Source of the DNA: JALHOP01 sp964484195
GTDB lineage: Bacteria; Myxococcota; XYA12-FULL-58-9; JALHOP01
Assembly (NCBI GenBank): GCA_964484195.1
Contig: CAZAER010000001.1
Location: forward strand, 124,001-188,000
DNA: 64,000 nt
Direction of reading: 5' to 3'
The position numbers were made by a program, and so were the translations under genes. Below, in pieces: positions 1 to 7,627 of this stretch (its first letter is position 1; every line of letters begins with the position of its first letter). Under the pieces are notes generated by a model. That model had not been told where the DNA came from. It was given only the letters and a program-made list of their open reading frames with translations, and did not search any database.

Positions 1-1
1 C

Positions 2-1171
2 GATAACGAAGTCGACCTGGCGCGCGGCATGGTCGAGAACTTCGTCTACGAGATCGACCACTACGGCACGATCTTGAACGCCAATCGCACCTACTACCTG
101 ACGCGCTCGCAGCCGCCATTCCTCACGCGCATGGTCCTCGAGATCTACGCGCGGACGCAGGACCGTGCCTGGCTCGCATCGACGATGCCGGCGATCCAGA
201 AGTACTACGACTTCTGGACGACGCCGCCGCACACGCTGCCGGGCATGGGACTGTCGCGTTATTACGACCGCGGGGTGGGGCCGGCGCCCGAGGTGGTTTC
301 GGGCGAGATCGAGAACGGCCTGTCGCACTACGAGCGGGTGCGCAACGAGTACAAGACGCACCCCGAACAGGTCGAAGGATACCCACTCGCCGACATGTAC
401 GACGCTGCGAGCGACACGCTGTTGCCCGAGTTCTACGTTGGCGACCGCTCGATGCGCGAGTCGGGCTTCGACCCCTCGGGGCGCTTCGGCACCTTCAACA
501 TCGGCGCGACGCGTTACGCGGCGGTTTGTCTGAACAGTCTGCTCTGGCAGATGGAACGGGACACCGCCGACATCGCCGAGATCGTAGGCACCGACCCAAC
601 GCCATGGCGGACACTCGCCGATCAGCGTCGCGCTGCCATCGATGGCGCGCTCTGGGACGACGGGCGTGGGCTCTACTTCGACGCCGACATCACCAGCGGT
701 CAGCGCCGCGACTATCCTTTCGCCACCACGTTCTTCCCGTTGTGGACGGGCGTCGCGAGCCAGTCACAGGCCGACCGCGTCGTCGAGAACCTGAAGATCT
801 TCGAACGCGCTGGCGGCATCGTCACCAGCCCCAAGAACACCGGGGCGCAGTGGGACGCGCCTTTCGGATGGGCACCGCTGCAGATCGTCGCCATCGAAGG
901 CCTGCGCCGCTACGGCTACATCGCCGAAGCCGACCGTCTTAGCATCGCCTTCCTCTCGCTCGTCCTGCAGGAGTTCCGCGAGCACGACGCTATCTTCGAG
1001 AAGTACGACGTCGAAGCTCGCGACTCCGCGGTCGCCGCCAACGTGAAGTTCGGCTACAGCGCCAACGTCATCGGCTTCGGCTGGACCAACGCCGCCTGGA
1101 CGACGCTCTGGGACAAGCTCGGGGTTGGGGCGAAGAAGAAGGTCATCGCCGCCGCGGCATCGACCAACTAG
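2..1171 (+). CDS. Alpha,alpha-trehalase (GH37), 5' truncated by window edge
   Basis: Hydrolyses trehalose to two glucoses (glycoside hydrolase family 37, (alpha/alpha)6 barrel). The frame is open back to base 2, so the true start lies outside the window and the internal ATG at 29 should not be taken as the start. Seen motifs: NRTYYLTRSQPP, a family hallmark; ESGFDPSGRF, whose Asp (residue 148 counted from the ATG at 29) lines up with the general acid of E. coli TreA; QWDAPFGWAPLQ, the second trehalase signature; and FEKYD near the C-terminus, where the catalytic base is expected. The conserved C-terminal GFGWTNA follows. Whether the enzyme is periplasmic or cytoplasmic cannot be told without the N-terminus. 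Assignment to GH37 is firm. Confidence 0.93.
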   Translation, partial: DNEVDLARGMVENFVYEIDHYGTILNANRTYYLTRSQPPFLTRMVLEIYARTQDRAWLASTMPAIQKYYDFWTTPPHTLPGMGLSRYYDRGVGPAPEVVSGEIENGLSHYERVRNEYKTHPEQVEGYPLADMYDAASDTLLPEFYVGDRSMRESGFDPSGRFGTFNIGATRYAAVCLNSLLWQMERDTADIAEIVGTDPTPWRTLADQRRAAIDGALWDDGRGLYFDADITSGQRRDYPFATTFFPLWTGVASQSQADRVVENLKIFERAGGIVTSPKNTGAQWDAPFGWAPLQIVAIEGLRRYGYIAEADRLSIAFLSLVLQEFREHDAIFEKYDVEARDSAVAANVKFGYSANVIGFGWTNAAWTTLWDKLGVGAKKKVIAAAASTN

Positions 1172-1225
1172 CTTTTTGGGATTTACAGCCCGAGGCCGGG
1201 ATGTTAGCTAGCCGGCTCCTTTTGA

Positions 1226-1298
1226 GGCCCCATCGTCTAGCGGTCTAGGACGTCGCCCTCTCACGGCGAAAACGCGGGTTCGATTCCCGCTGGGGTCA
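1226..1298 (+). tRNA. tRNA-Glu (anticodon CTC)
   Basis: A 73-nt cloverleaf is visible. The acceptor stem GGCCCCA pairs with TGGGGTC with one G-U. The anticodon stem TCGCC/GGCGA encloses the loop CTCTCAC, giving anticodon CTC that reads GAG. The T arm carries GGTTCGATTCC. The 3' CCA is not encoded. Confidence 0.95.
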
Positions 1299-1302
1299 CT
1301 TC

Positions 1303-1341
1303 AGAACCGTAGGCGCGGAACCACCTACGACGTTGGGTTCT
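1303..1341. terminator. Nested hairpin between tRNA-Glu and the end of pldA
   Basis: Inner stem CGTAGG/CCTACG (1308-1313 with 1324-1329) sits inside an outer stem AGAAC/GTTCT (1303-1307 with 1337-1341). It lies just after the tRNA and overlaps the pldA stop codon, so it could end both convergent transcripts. There is no T-run on either side, so this is a weak candidate. Confidence 0.3.
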
Positions 1342-2230
1342 AGAGCTTCGTGCCTTGGGCTTCGTCGTAGAGGCGGCCGCGCTCGGACATGCCGAGGCCG
1401 ATGCGGAAGCTGCTGTTGCCGCGCTCGTAGCGTGAGAGCATCTCGCCGTAGCCGGTGAAGAACTGGGCGTAGAGATAGATGTTGAGCGGCCAGATCTTGC
1501 CGGCGAGCGATGCGCGGCTTGGATGCCACTTGGCGTCGACCTGAATGGCGCCCTTGTCGAGGCCGCCTTTGAAGCCCTTGCGCAGCATGACGTTGAGGTC
1601 GCCGTAGCCGTACCAGCGACCGGTGTCCTCGCGGCCGGCGGTGAGTGTCAGCTCGCCGGGGCCGGTGAAATCGGGCTGCGACGGGTTCTCGCTGATCCCC
1701 CAGGGGTAGCCCCAAACGTGAAAGGTCGCGCCGATGTAGTTGCCGTCCGCGAAAGCGCACAGGCCAGTGACCTCGGCGTAGGTGCGATTCAAAGACTTCG
1801 ACAAGCGGTCGCCGCGGCCGTTCGACTCGTGCTCGACGCCGACACGCTCGCGGTACAGGCCGCATCCGGGACGCAGGTCCTCGTCGGGCGCGTAGTGCTG
1901 ATGCGCGTAGATGAGCTCGGGATTGTAGTTCGCTTCTTGGAAGGGGAACGACTTGTCATACAGCCGCCATAGCGAACGTTCGCTGAAGGCGAGATAGACC
2001 GCATGTGGGCCGCCGGTCGCATCGTTGCTCGCCCAGACCTCGTACTTGAAGCTCACCTGGAACTTCACCTGGTCGTTATCGTTGAAGCCGAGGATGAAAT
2101 AGTTCGGCTTGTTGACCGTGAGCAGCTGGTGCCATGGCCGCTTTTGCGGCGCGGTCTCCGTCTCCTGAGCATGGGCGGGCGCGGCCGCCATGAGCAGGCC
2201 TAACACCAAGGGGAGGGAGATCGACTTCAT
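1340..2230 (-). CDS. pldA: Outer membrane phospholipase A
   Basis: Outer-membrane beta-barrel phospholipase/lysophospholipase (OMPLA family, PF02253) that hydrolyses phospholipids reaching the outer leaflet. The 296-residue length fits the family (E. coli PldA about 289). It has a Sec signal peptide (hydrophobic core LPLVLGLLMAAA, cleavage near AHA-Q). The catalytic block VEHESNGRG contains His134 and Ser136, and Asn148 lies in SLNRTY. The 2- and 12-residue spacings match the H142/S144/N156 triad of the E. coli enzyme. Conserved aromatic barrel strands follow, and the gene converges on tRNA-Glu. In a predator it could also attack prey lipids, but nothing here shows that. Confidence 0.92.
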   Translation of the reverse strand: MKSISLPLVLGLLMAAAPAHAQETETAPQKRPWHQLLTVNKPNYFILGFNDNDQVKFQVSFKYEVWASNDATGGPHAVYLAFSERSLWRLYDKSFPFQEANYNPELIYAHQHYAPDEDLRPGCGLYRERVGVEHESNGRGDRLSKSLNRTYAEVTGLCAFADGNYIGATFHVWGYPWGISENPSQPDFTGPGELTLTAGREDTGRWYGYGDLNVMLRKGFKGGLDKGAIQVDAKWHPSRASLAGKIWPLNIYLYAQFFTGYGEMLSRYERGNSSFRIGLGMSERGRLYDEAQGTKL

Positions 2231-2269
2231 GCGGGGTGGCGCGAGATACCACCTCCGGAGGGCGCTGCT

Positions 2270-3205
2270 CTAGTCGCTGCTGCCCGGCTCGCCTTTGCCC
2301 GCATAGAGAGCGACCACCTTCTCGAGAGCGGCAACGGATTCGATGGGCTGGACCTGCGCGGTGTACAGGCGGCTGTACGCGTCGGCTCTTCCGAAGACGA
2401 GCGCTTTCTTGCTCGCCAGGGCGGGCAAGACCTCGCCGGGGACTATGCCCATCGTGAAGTGGTTCGTGCCCTGCATCTGCTCTTCCGTGAACGGGTAGCC
2501 GAAGCGGTAGTTGACGAGCCACAGCTTGTTGATGCGTCCCTCGAGGTCGGCACGTCGCGGTCCACTCAGGTTCGCGAGGTCCTCCTCGAACTGAGTCATC
2601 GCCACCTCGGCTTGCGCGACCTTCTCGGCGGCGACGCGTGCCGCAATAGCGGCGGCTTCGCTCGCCTGGGCATGGCGCGCTTGCGCGGAGCCTCGCAGGC
2701 TTGCGCACTCCGCATCCGCGGCTCGAATGTTGTTCGCGGCTTCTTCGAAGCGCGCGCGACTTCTCGTGGTCAGTGCGGCGGTCGCGCCTGTCTGCGCCGC
2801 AGCGTCGAGCCGCACCTTGAGGCCGGATAGCAACGCTATCGCGGACGCACGCGATGCGTCGTAAGACGTGAAGATTTGCTCCCAGCGCTGCGGCGCGAGC
2901 TGGAGGATGCTCGCGTCGTAGGGGAGGGCGCGGTGCACGCTCGCTAGCGCCTCGTGAAGCTTGGTGCTCTGGCTGTGGACGCCGTTGGCCTCGGCCATGT
3001 GCGGGTCGGGTGGGACCTTTGGCGTCCGCGCGAGCCATGCCATCCCGAAGCGCGGCTTGACCGCGTCAGTGACCACCACGGCCGTGCCGGTGCTTTGCGC
3101 TAGCGGCGCGAGCGCTGGAATCTCGTCGGGCGGACTTGCGGGTTGCAATGCGGGCACGGGCGTCTCGTTGACGGGGACGGTTCGGATGTTCGTTGCCAGG
3201 GTCAT
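2270..3205 (-). CDS. Leaderless coiled-coil protein of unknown function, paralogue of upstream gene
   Basis: No known family recognised. 311 residues: a proline-rich disordered N-terminus (about 1-60), an alpha-helical, Ala/Arg/Glu-rich middle likely to form coiled coil (about 120-225), and a C-terminal globular part ending in a helix around ESVAALEKVVAL. There is no signal peptide or membrane segment. It is clearly homologous to the product of the next gene upstream: both have RAS-IA-LSGLK-RLDAAA followed by SRA-FE and an ADAE/MDAE helix. The start ATG overlaps the stop of that gene by ATGA, so the two are co-translated. Third gene of a minus-strand operon with the two upstream orphans; pldA follows 39 bp downstream. 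Function cannot be inferred. Confidence 0.72.
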   Translation of the reverse strand: MTLATNIRTVPVNETPVPALQPASPPDEIPALAPLAQSTGTAVVVTDAVKPRFGMAWLARTPKVPPDPHMAEANGVHSQSTKLHEALASVHRALPYDASILQLAPQRWEQIFTSYDASRASAIALLSGLKVRLDAAAQTGATAALTTRSRARFEEAANNIRAADAECASLRGSAQARHAQASEAAAIAARVAAEKVAQAEVAMTQFEEDLANLSGPRRADLEGRINKLWLVNYRFGYPFTEEQMQGTNHFTMGIVPGEVLPALASKKALVFGRADAYSRLYTAQVQPIESVAALEKVVALYAGKGEPGSSD

Positions 3206-4128
3206 TCGCGCCTCTTCGTGGGGTCGTGGCCCAAGACCTTGTCGAGAGCTCGCTCGAGCTCAGGCAGCGAGGTGATGCGCTCCCACCCGTCGTGCATCAG
3301 GTGCGGGCTCTGAGGAAACATGGCGTTGAAGTCGACGGAGCCCATCCGCGCCAGGACGGTGAGAATCGTGTCGGTTGGGAGTACCTGGTGGTTTGCGTTG
3401 CTCGCCCATCCGGGGGAGCCATGGGCGTGGCGGGCGAAGCCGTACTGCTGGCTGCGCGCCTGCTCGATGCGGTTCGTGATGCGCTCGCGCTCCTCGGGGG
3501 ACAAAGCGATGATCGTGTCGACCCTCTGCTTCTCAGCGAGCGCCCGGGCTTCTTCTGCCTTGGTGCGAGCGTCGATGCCGGTCTTGAGCGCTGCGTGCTG
3601 CTCCCGGGCTCGCTTCTCGAGCGCAGGGCGTTCGGCGTCCATGCCGCGTAGCTCGAGTGTGATGCGCTCGAATTCAGCCCGACTGCGGGGTGAGGTTGCG
3701 GCCTCGGCCCCTGCTGCGGCAGCGTCGAGTCGAAGCTTGAGCCCGCTCAGCGACGCGATGATGGACGCTCGCAGGCTGTCAGCCATCGCGAAAACGTCCC
3801 CCACCTCGTTGTGACCCCCGAGCCAAATGTCGCTGGGCAGGTTCCTGTGAATGTGGTCGATCTGTAAGCGGAGCTTGGTGAGTTGATCGCCCGCCTTGAG
3901 CACGTCCGGTAATTCGGGCTCGTTTGGCGCGGGTGGCGTGCGTCTGACCGAGGCATGCCACCACGGTGGCGCCGACTGAGGGGTCACTGGAACCAGCGCG
4001 CCAGACGAGCTCTTCCGCGGCGGGTCGAGCACCGGAACGTCACCGTCCGCCAGCGCCGATGAGCCGGGAGCCCCGGTGACGGGTTTGACTTGGTCGGCTG
4101 CGATACCGAGCGTGCTACCTGCGCTCAT
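3202..4128 (-). CDS. Leaderless coiled-coil protein of unknown function (tandem paralogue)
   Basis: About 308 residues with the same architecture as its downstream neighbour: a disordered Pro/Ser-rich N-terminus (about 1-75), a central helical region containing SLSGLKLRLDAAAAG and long Glu/Arg/Ala helices, and a C-terminal helix with SLPELERALDKVL. No signal peptide, membrane segment or known catalytic motif. I use the ATG at 4128; the preceding codon is GTG (4131), also possible. The gene abuts the stop of the upstream orphan (ends 4132), consistent with one transcript. The pair looks like a tandem duplication that has since diverged considerably. Confidence 0.72.
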   Translation of the reverse strand: MSAGSTLGIAADQVKPVTGAPGSSALADGDVPVLDPPRKSSSGALVPVTPQSAPPWWHASVRRTPPAPNEPELPDVLKAGDQLTKLRLQIDHIHRNLPSDIWLGGHNEVGDVFAMADSLRASIIASLSGLKLRLDAAAAGAEAATSPRSRAEFERITLELRGMDAERPALEKRAREQHAALKTGIDARTKAEEARALAEKQRVDTIIALSPEERERITNRIEQARSQQYGFARHAHGSPGWASNANHQVLPTDTILTVLARMGSVDFNAMFPQSPHLMHDGWERITSLPELERALDKVLGHDPTKRRE

Positions 4129-4131
4129 CAC

Positions 4132-4722
4132 CTAGTGGCTCGAGAACTGGGGCGCGGTGCGGATCTTCACCGAGTCGATGTGGCCGTCGAGCGCATCGTC
4201 GATGATGCGTTCGAGCGCCTGCTCGAGCTTCTTGGTGTCGAGGCTGCGCGACCTGGCGAGCGGGATCTGCTCGAACTTGCCGTTCGCGCGGTCGAGCGGA
4301 CCTACGCGCGGACGCTTCTGCTCGGGGTCGAACCAGAAGTAGAGATCGCGGAGCTCGGGCTTACCCGGCAGGGCCTCGGCGAGGGAGAAGCCGACCGGCA
4401 TGTTCGGTGGCGCCTTACCGGCTGCGACTGCTGCTTCGTCGGCTTGTGCTCGCACCCGGCGACCCAGTGACGTCGCCTTGGCGGTGCGGAGAATTTCCCA
4501 GACGGCTTCGCGATCTTCGCTGGGTCTCGCGCGTGAAGCGGCGCGCTCGATGCGATCGATTCCCGTACCTGCGATTGCGCCGTAGCCGCCGCTGTTCATT
4601 CTCTGACCGCGGGGCTGTTCCGCGAAGACGGCTTCGCTAACCGGCAACAGCCGCAAGCCCAGCCCCTGCATCTCTGCTGCAGAAGGCTGAAACCCGCGGT
4701 TCCTGTCGATCGGCGAACCCAT
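4132..4722 (-). CDS. Leaderless protein of unknown function, first gene of orphan operon
   Basis: 196 residues, no recognised family. The N-terminal half is low in complexity; the C-terminal part contains ELRDLYFWFDPEQKRP and a helix KKLEQALERIIDDALDGH that resembles, in position and style, the terminal helices of the two downstream proteins. No signal peptide. The start is chosen at ATG 4722 because GGGGAG lies about 10 nt upstream; a longer reading from TTG at 4767 has no nearby ribosome binding site. Divergent from the GST gene with about 100 bp between them. Could act with the two downstream coiled-coil proteins, but only position supports this. Confidence 0.65.
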   Translation of the reverse strand: MGSPIDRNRGFQPSAAEMQGLGLRLLPVSEAVFAEQPRGQRMNSGGYGAIAGTGIDRIERAASRARPSEDREAVWEILRTAKATSLGRRVRAQADEAAVAAGKAPPNMPVGFSLAEALPGKPELRDLYFWFDPEQKRPRVGPLDRANGKFEQIPLARSRSLDTKKLEQALERIIDDALDGHIDSVKIRTAPQFSSH

Positions 4723-4825
4723 TGGCGAAAAGCTCCCCAAACGGTCTGATAGGTTCTGTTTCGGCAAACATGGGCATACTGTTGCTCCGAAATGTGCCCT
4801 CGGGTGAGCCCGCGGAGTTCTCTAA

Positions 4826-5530
4826 GTGGCTGATTTGAGAGATTTTCTCATCACTCAGCGATGGCCGGCGAAACATCCGGATCGCCTGCAGCTTTATTCG
4901 AATCCCACCCCCAACGGCGTGAAAGTCTCGATCGCTCTCGAGGAGCTGGGCTTGCCGTACGAGGCCCATCGCATCGACATCGGCCGCAACGAGTCCTGGC
5001 TCCCCGAGTTCTTGTCGCTGAACCCCAACGGCAAGATCCCGGCGATTCTGGATCCCGATGGACCCGACGGCCGCCCGATGGCGATGTTCGAGTCGGGGGC
5101 GATTCTCGTCTATCTCGCCGAGAAAACTGGGAAGCTCCTGCCGTCCGCTCGAGCGGCCCGCTACGAGACCATGCAGTGGGTCTTCTTCCAGATGGCGAAC
5201 GTCGGTCCGATGTTCGGGCAGGTCGGCTACTTCAACGTGTTCGCCGGCCGCGACATCGAAGACAAGCGTCCACTCGAGCGCTATCGCGCCGAGTCGCAGC
5301 GCCTCCTGGAAGTGCTCGATGGGCGGCTTGCCGGTCGCGAGTGGATGATGGGCGACGTGTACACCATCGCGGACGTGTCACTGGTCGGCTGGGTGCGTCA
5401 GATCATCGGCTACTACAAGGCCCGCGAGCTCGTTCACTTCGATGCTCTGAAGCTCGTACCTGCCTGGCTCGAGCGCTGCCTCGCACGCCCGGCGGTAGAG
5501 CGCGGCCTCAAGATCCCCGGTGCCGCGTGA
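4826..5530 (+). CDS. Glutathione S-transferase family protein (YfcG/YghU-like)
   Basis: Cytosolic thioredoxin-fold plus helical-bundle GST, 234 residues. The N-terminal thioredoxin domain reads LQLYSNPTPNGVKVSIALEE; the Asn/Thr-Pro-Asn-Gly region is where YghU/YfcG enzymes (disulfide-bond reductase type) bind glutathione. NPNGKIPAI with its cis-Pro and ESGAILVYLAE are the usual G-site motifs. The C-terminal helical domain has the N-capping motif TIADVSLVGW. Start is GTG 4826, supported by GGAG eight bases upstream. The stop overlaps the start of the following acetyltransferase (GTGA), so the two are translationally coupled. Possible role in detoxification. Confidence 0.88.
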   Translation: MADLRDFLITQRWPAKHPDRLQLYSNPTPNGVKVSIALEELGLPYEAHRIDIGRNESWLPEFLSLNPNGKIPAILDPDGPDGRPMAMFESGAILVYLAEKTGKLLPSARAARYETMQWVFFQMANVGPMFGQVGYFNVFAGRDIEDKRPLERYRAESQRLLEVLDGRLAGREWMMGDVYTIADVSLVGWVRQIIGYYKARELVHFDALKLVPAWLERCLARPAVERGLKIPGAA

Positions 5531-6090
5531 GCGACGGCGTTCTGATCTTGCGGGCGACGCGCGCCGATGTTCCCAAGGTGCTCGAGCTCGCGAACTGGGC
5601 GGCGCTGAACACGGTGGCGAACCTCGCCACCGCCCCCGAAGAGATGGCGAGCTGGACCACGGCGTGGGAGGAGACCCAGACCTTCTATCCCTGGCTCGTC
5701 GCCAGGCGCGGTGACACGCTGCTCGGCTTCGCCAAGGCGTCGCCGCATCGCACGCGCGGTGCCTACGCCTGGACGGCTGAGGTGTCGGTCTACATCCGCG
5801 CCGACGTGCACGGTCAGCGCATCGGCACGCGACTCTACGGTGCGCTTATTCCGCTCCTGCGGACACAGGGCTTCATGACCCTGCTGGCCGGGATCACCGC
5901 TCCCAATCCCTCGAGTGAGCGCCTGCATACCGCCGCCGGCTTCTCCCGATGCGGCACCTTTCGCCGCGCCGGTTGGAAGAATGGCCGCTGGCACGACGTC
6001 GGTTACTGGGACATGCAGCTGCAAGACGAGGACACGACGCCGCGCGCCTTGAGACCCGTCGACGCGGTGTGGCGCGACCCTAGTCCTTGA
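5527..6090 (+). CDS. GNAT N-acetyltransferase, phosphinothricin acetyltransferase (PAT/Bar)-like
   Basis: 187 residues, GNAT fold. Family marks: EVSVYIRADVHGQRIGTRLY (acetyl-CoA binding loop, here H-GQRIGT), LLAGITAPNPSSERLH, GFSRCGTFRRAG and GRWHDVGYW. The last is characteristic of the PAT/Bar/YwnH group that N-acetylates phosphinothricin, methionine sulfoximine or related amines. It starts at GTG 5527 inside the GST stop codon, so both are made from one message, and it overlaps the convergent DsbA-like gene by 11 bp. Substrate unknown; pairing with a GST points to detoxification. Confidence 0.87.
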   Translation: MSDGVLILRATRADVPKVLELANWAALNTVANLATAPEEMASWTTAWEETQTFYPWLVARRGDTLLGFAKASPHRTRGAYAWTAEVSVYIRADVHGQRIGTRLYGALIPLLRTQGFMTLLAGITAPNPSSERLHTAAGFSRCGTFRRAGWKNGRWHDVGYWDMQLQDEDTTPRALRPVDAVWRDPSP

Positions 6091-6703
6091 GCTGGCGCAA
6101 GGCGCCCTCGTAAATCGCCGAGGGCTGCGCACCCGATAGCATGTGCTTACCGTCGATGATCACGGTGGGAACGCCCGCCACCTCGAGCTCGTTCCACTGG
6201 TGTTCGGTTTGGCGGACGACGTCGCCGTAGGCGCCGGATTCGAGCACCGCGCGCGCGCCTTGCGTGTCGAAGTTGAGCTCACTCGCTACCCCGACGAGCA
6301 CAGCGTGGTCGGAGACGTTCTTGCCTTCACCATGGTAGGCGCGCATCAAGGCGCGCGCGAGCGCGACGTCGCGGCCTTCGAGGGCGGCCCAGTAGATGAG
6401 GCGATGGGCGTCGAAGGTGTTGTAGATGCGCTCGCGCTTCTGCCAGTCGAAGGTGAAGCCGACGGCGGCACCGCGCGCGTCGATCATCTCGTGCGTCTTG
6501 GCGAGGTCGAGCTGCGAACGCCCGTATTTCATGCCTAGGTGCTCGGCGATGTCCTCGCCGCCAGCGGCCATCTCGGGGTTGAGCTCGAAGGGCTGCATGT
6601 GGAGCTCGACCTCGAACCCGGTGCGGCGAATGGCTTCCTGAAGCGCCCAGAGACCGACGGCGCACCAGGGACAGACCACATCGGAGACGAAGTCGATGCG
6701 CAT
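6080..6703 (-). CDS. DsbA-family oxidoreductase, FrnE-like (cytosolic)
   Basis: About 207 residues, thioredoxin fold with the helical insertion of the DsbA/FrnE/2-hydroxychromene isomerase superfamily. The N-terminal VVCPWCAVG keeps a CPWC redox motif, which favours a FrnE-type thiol oxidoreductase over the isomerases that lack the cysteines. GVPTVIIDGKHMLSGAQP is the cis-Pro loop and the final strand. No signal peptide, so it acts in the cytoplasm. Start placed at ATG 6703 (MRIDFVSDVVCPW); an upstream ATG at 6748 would add an unconserved tail. Confidence 0.88.
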   Translation of the reverse strand: MRIDFVSDVVCPWCAVGLWALQEAIRRTGFEVELHMQPFELNPEMAAGGEDIAEHLGMKYGRSQLDLAKTHEMIDARGAAVGFTFDWQKRERIYNTFDAHRLIYWAALEGRDVALARALMRAYHGEGKNVSDHAVLVGVASELNFDTQGARAVLESGAYGDVVRQTEHQWNELEVAGVPTVIIDGKHMLSGAQPSAIYEGALRQLKD

Positions 6704-6847
6704 TGCGAAAGCAGCTCCCTGGGTTCGGAATACCTGACCCCGTGTCATCTGCGCTAGACGACACGATCCGCGGACAGCACCTGATATCTAGATCATCCAG
6801 CGGAGCGTGTGCCCGCACGCTTCGAGCGAATCTTGGGGAGCCGCCGC

Positions 6848-7627
6848 ATGTCCCGAGTCCAAGGTCCTGTCAGCGCCGCCGATGCTGCGCGCGCCGTGCG
6901 CATGTGGTTCGGAGGCGGAGAGCGCCGTCCACTCACGGGCGCGAGCCTGCTCGATCAATTTCAACGACCGCCCCGTAGCTCGCGCTTGCAGCCCGTGGTG
7001 CAGCGCTGCCCGGCGGTGCCCGACCCCATGTCTCCGGAGGCGATCCGCAACCTCCTGCGCACGCTCCCGAACCGGGGTCCCACGCCTGTCAGCAAGACCG
7101 ACATCGAAGGCGGCGTACGTCGCTACGGTCGTCAGGCGCGCGTTGCGGCGCAGCACGTCGAGCGCCTCTTTCCACGCTTGCGCGGCCTACTGCGCGGCGT
7201 CGACCCGGCGAATCTCGCGCTCGCCGTCGCCTACAAGGAGTCGACCTTCAGCCACACGCAGGTCAACGACGACTCGGGCGCCATCGGCCTCATGCAGGTG
7301 ATGCCTCCCACTGGCGGCAATGTTCTGCGCATGCGTCGTCTCTGGCCCGACTACAGCGACGCTCAATTCCGCGAGCTCTCGCGCGACACCAAGGCGTCGT
7401 TGCTCCGGTCGGACGTAGCGCTGCGTGTCGGGCTCTATGTGCTCGCCGAACGCGTCGAAGCGCGCCGCGGGAACCTCACCTTGGCGCTCGCCGATTACAA
7501 CGCGGGGCTCGTCGCAGTGAACAACGCCGGCGGCGTGCCGCAAAACGGAGAGACTCCCGACTACGTGCGTCTGGTGCCGCAGTATCAGCTGCGGGTCGCC
7601 GAGGCCGCCCGTCGTATCATCGGCTAG
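6848..7627 (+). CDS. Leaderless SLT-type lytic transglycosylase domain protein
   Basis: 259 residues. The C-terminal half is a typical lytic transglycosylase (SLT, PF01464): AVAYKESTF with catalytic Glu131, SGAIGLMQVMP, ALADYNAG and ETPDYVRLV. Such enzymes cleave the MurNAc-GlcNAc bond of peptidoglycan. The first 110 residues are basic and have no family match; they contain LQPVVQRCPAV, and there is no signal peptide or transmembrane segment, unlike housekeeping Slt/Mlt proteins. Start ATG 6848 is fixed by GGGGAG seven bases upstream. Convergent with the amine oxidase gene, overlapping by 11 bp. A leaderless murein hydrolase suggests release by a non-Sec route (phage-tail-like injection, type VI, lysis) or a missed export signal. 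Confidence 0.85.
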   Translation: MSRVQGPVSAADAARAVRMWFGGGERRPLTGASLLDQFQRPPRSSRLQPVVQRCPAVPDPMSPEAIRNLLRTLPNRGPTPVSKTDIEGGVRRYGRQARVAAQHVERLFPRLRGLLRGVDPANLALAVAYKESTFSHTQVNDDSGAIGLMQVMPPTGGNVLRMRRLWPDYSDAQFRELSRDTKASLLRSDVALRVGLYVLAERVEARRGNLTLALADYNAGLVAVNNAGGVPQNGETPDYVRLVPQYQLRVAEAARRIIG

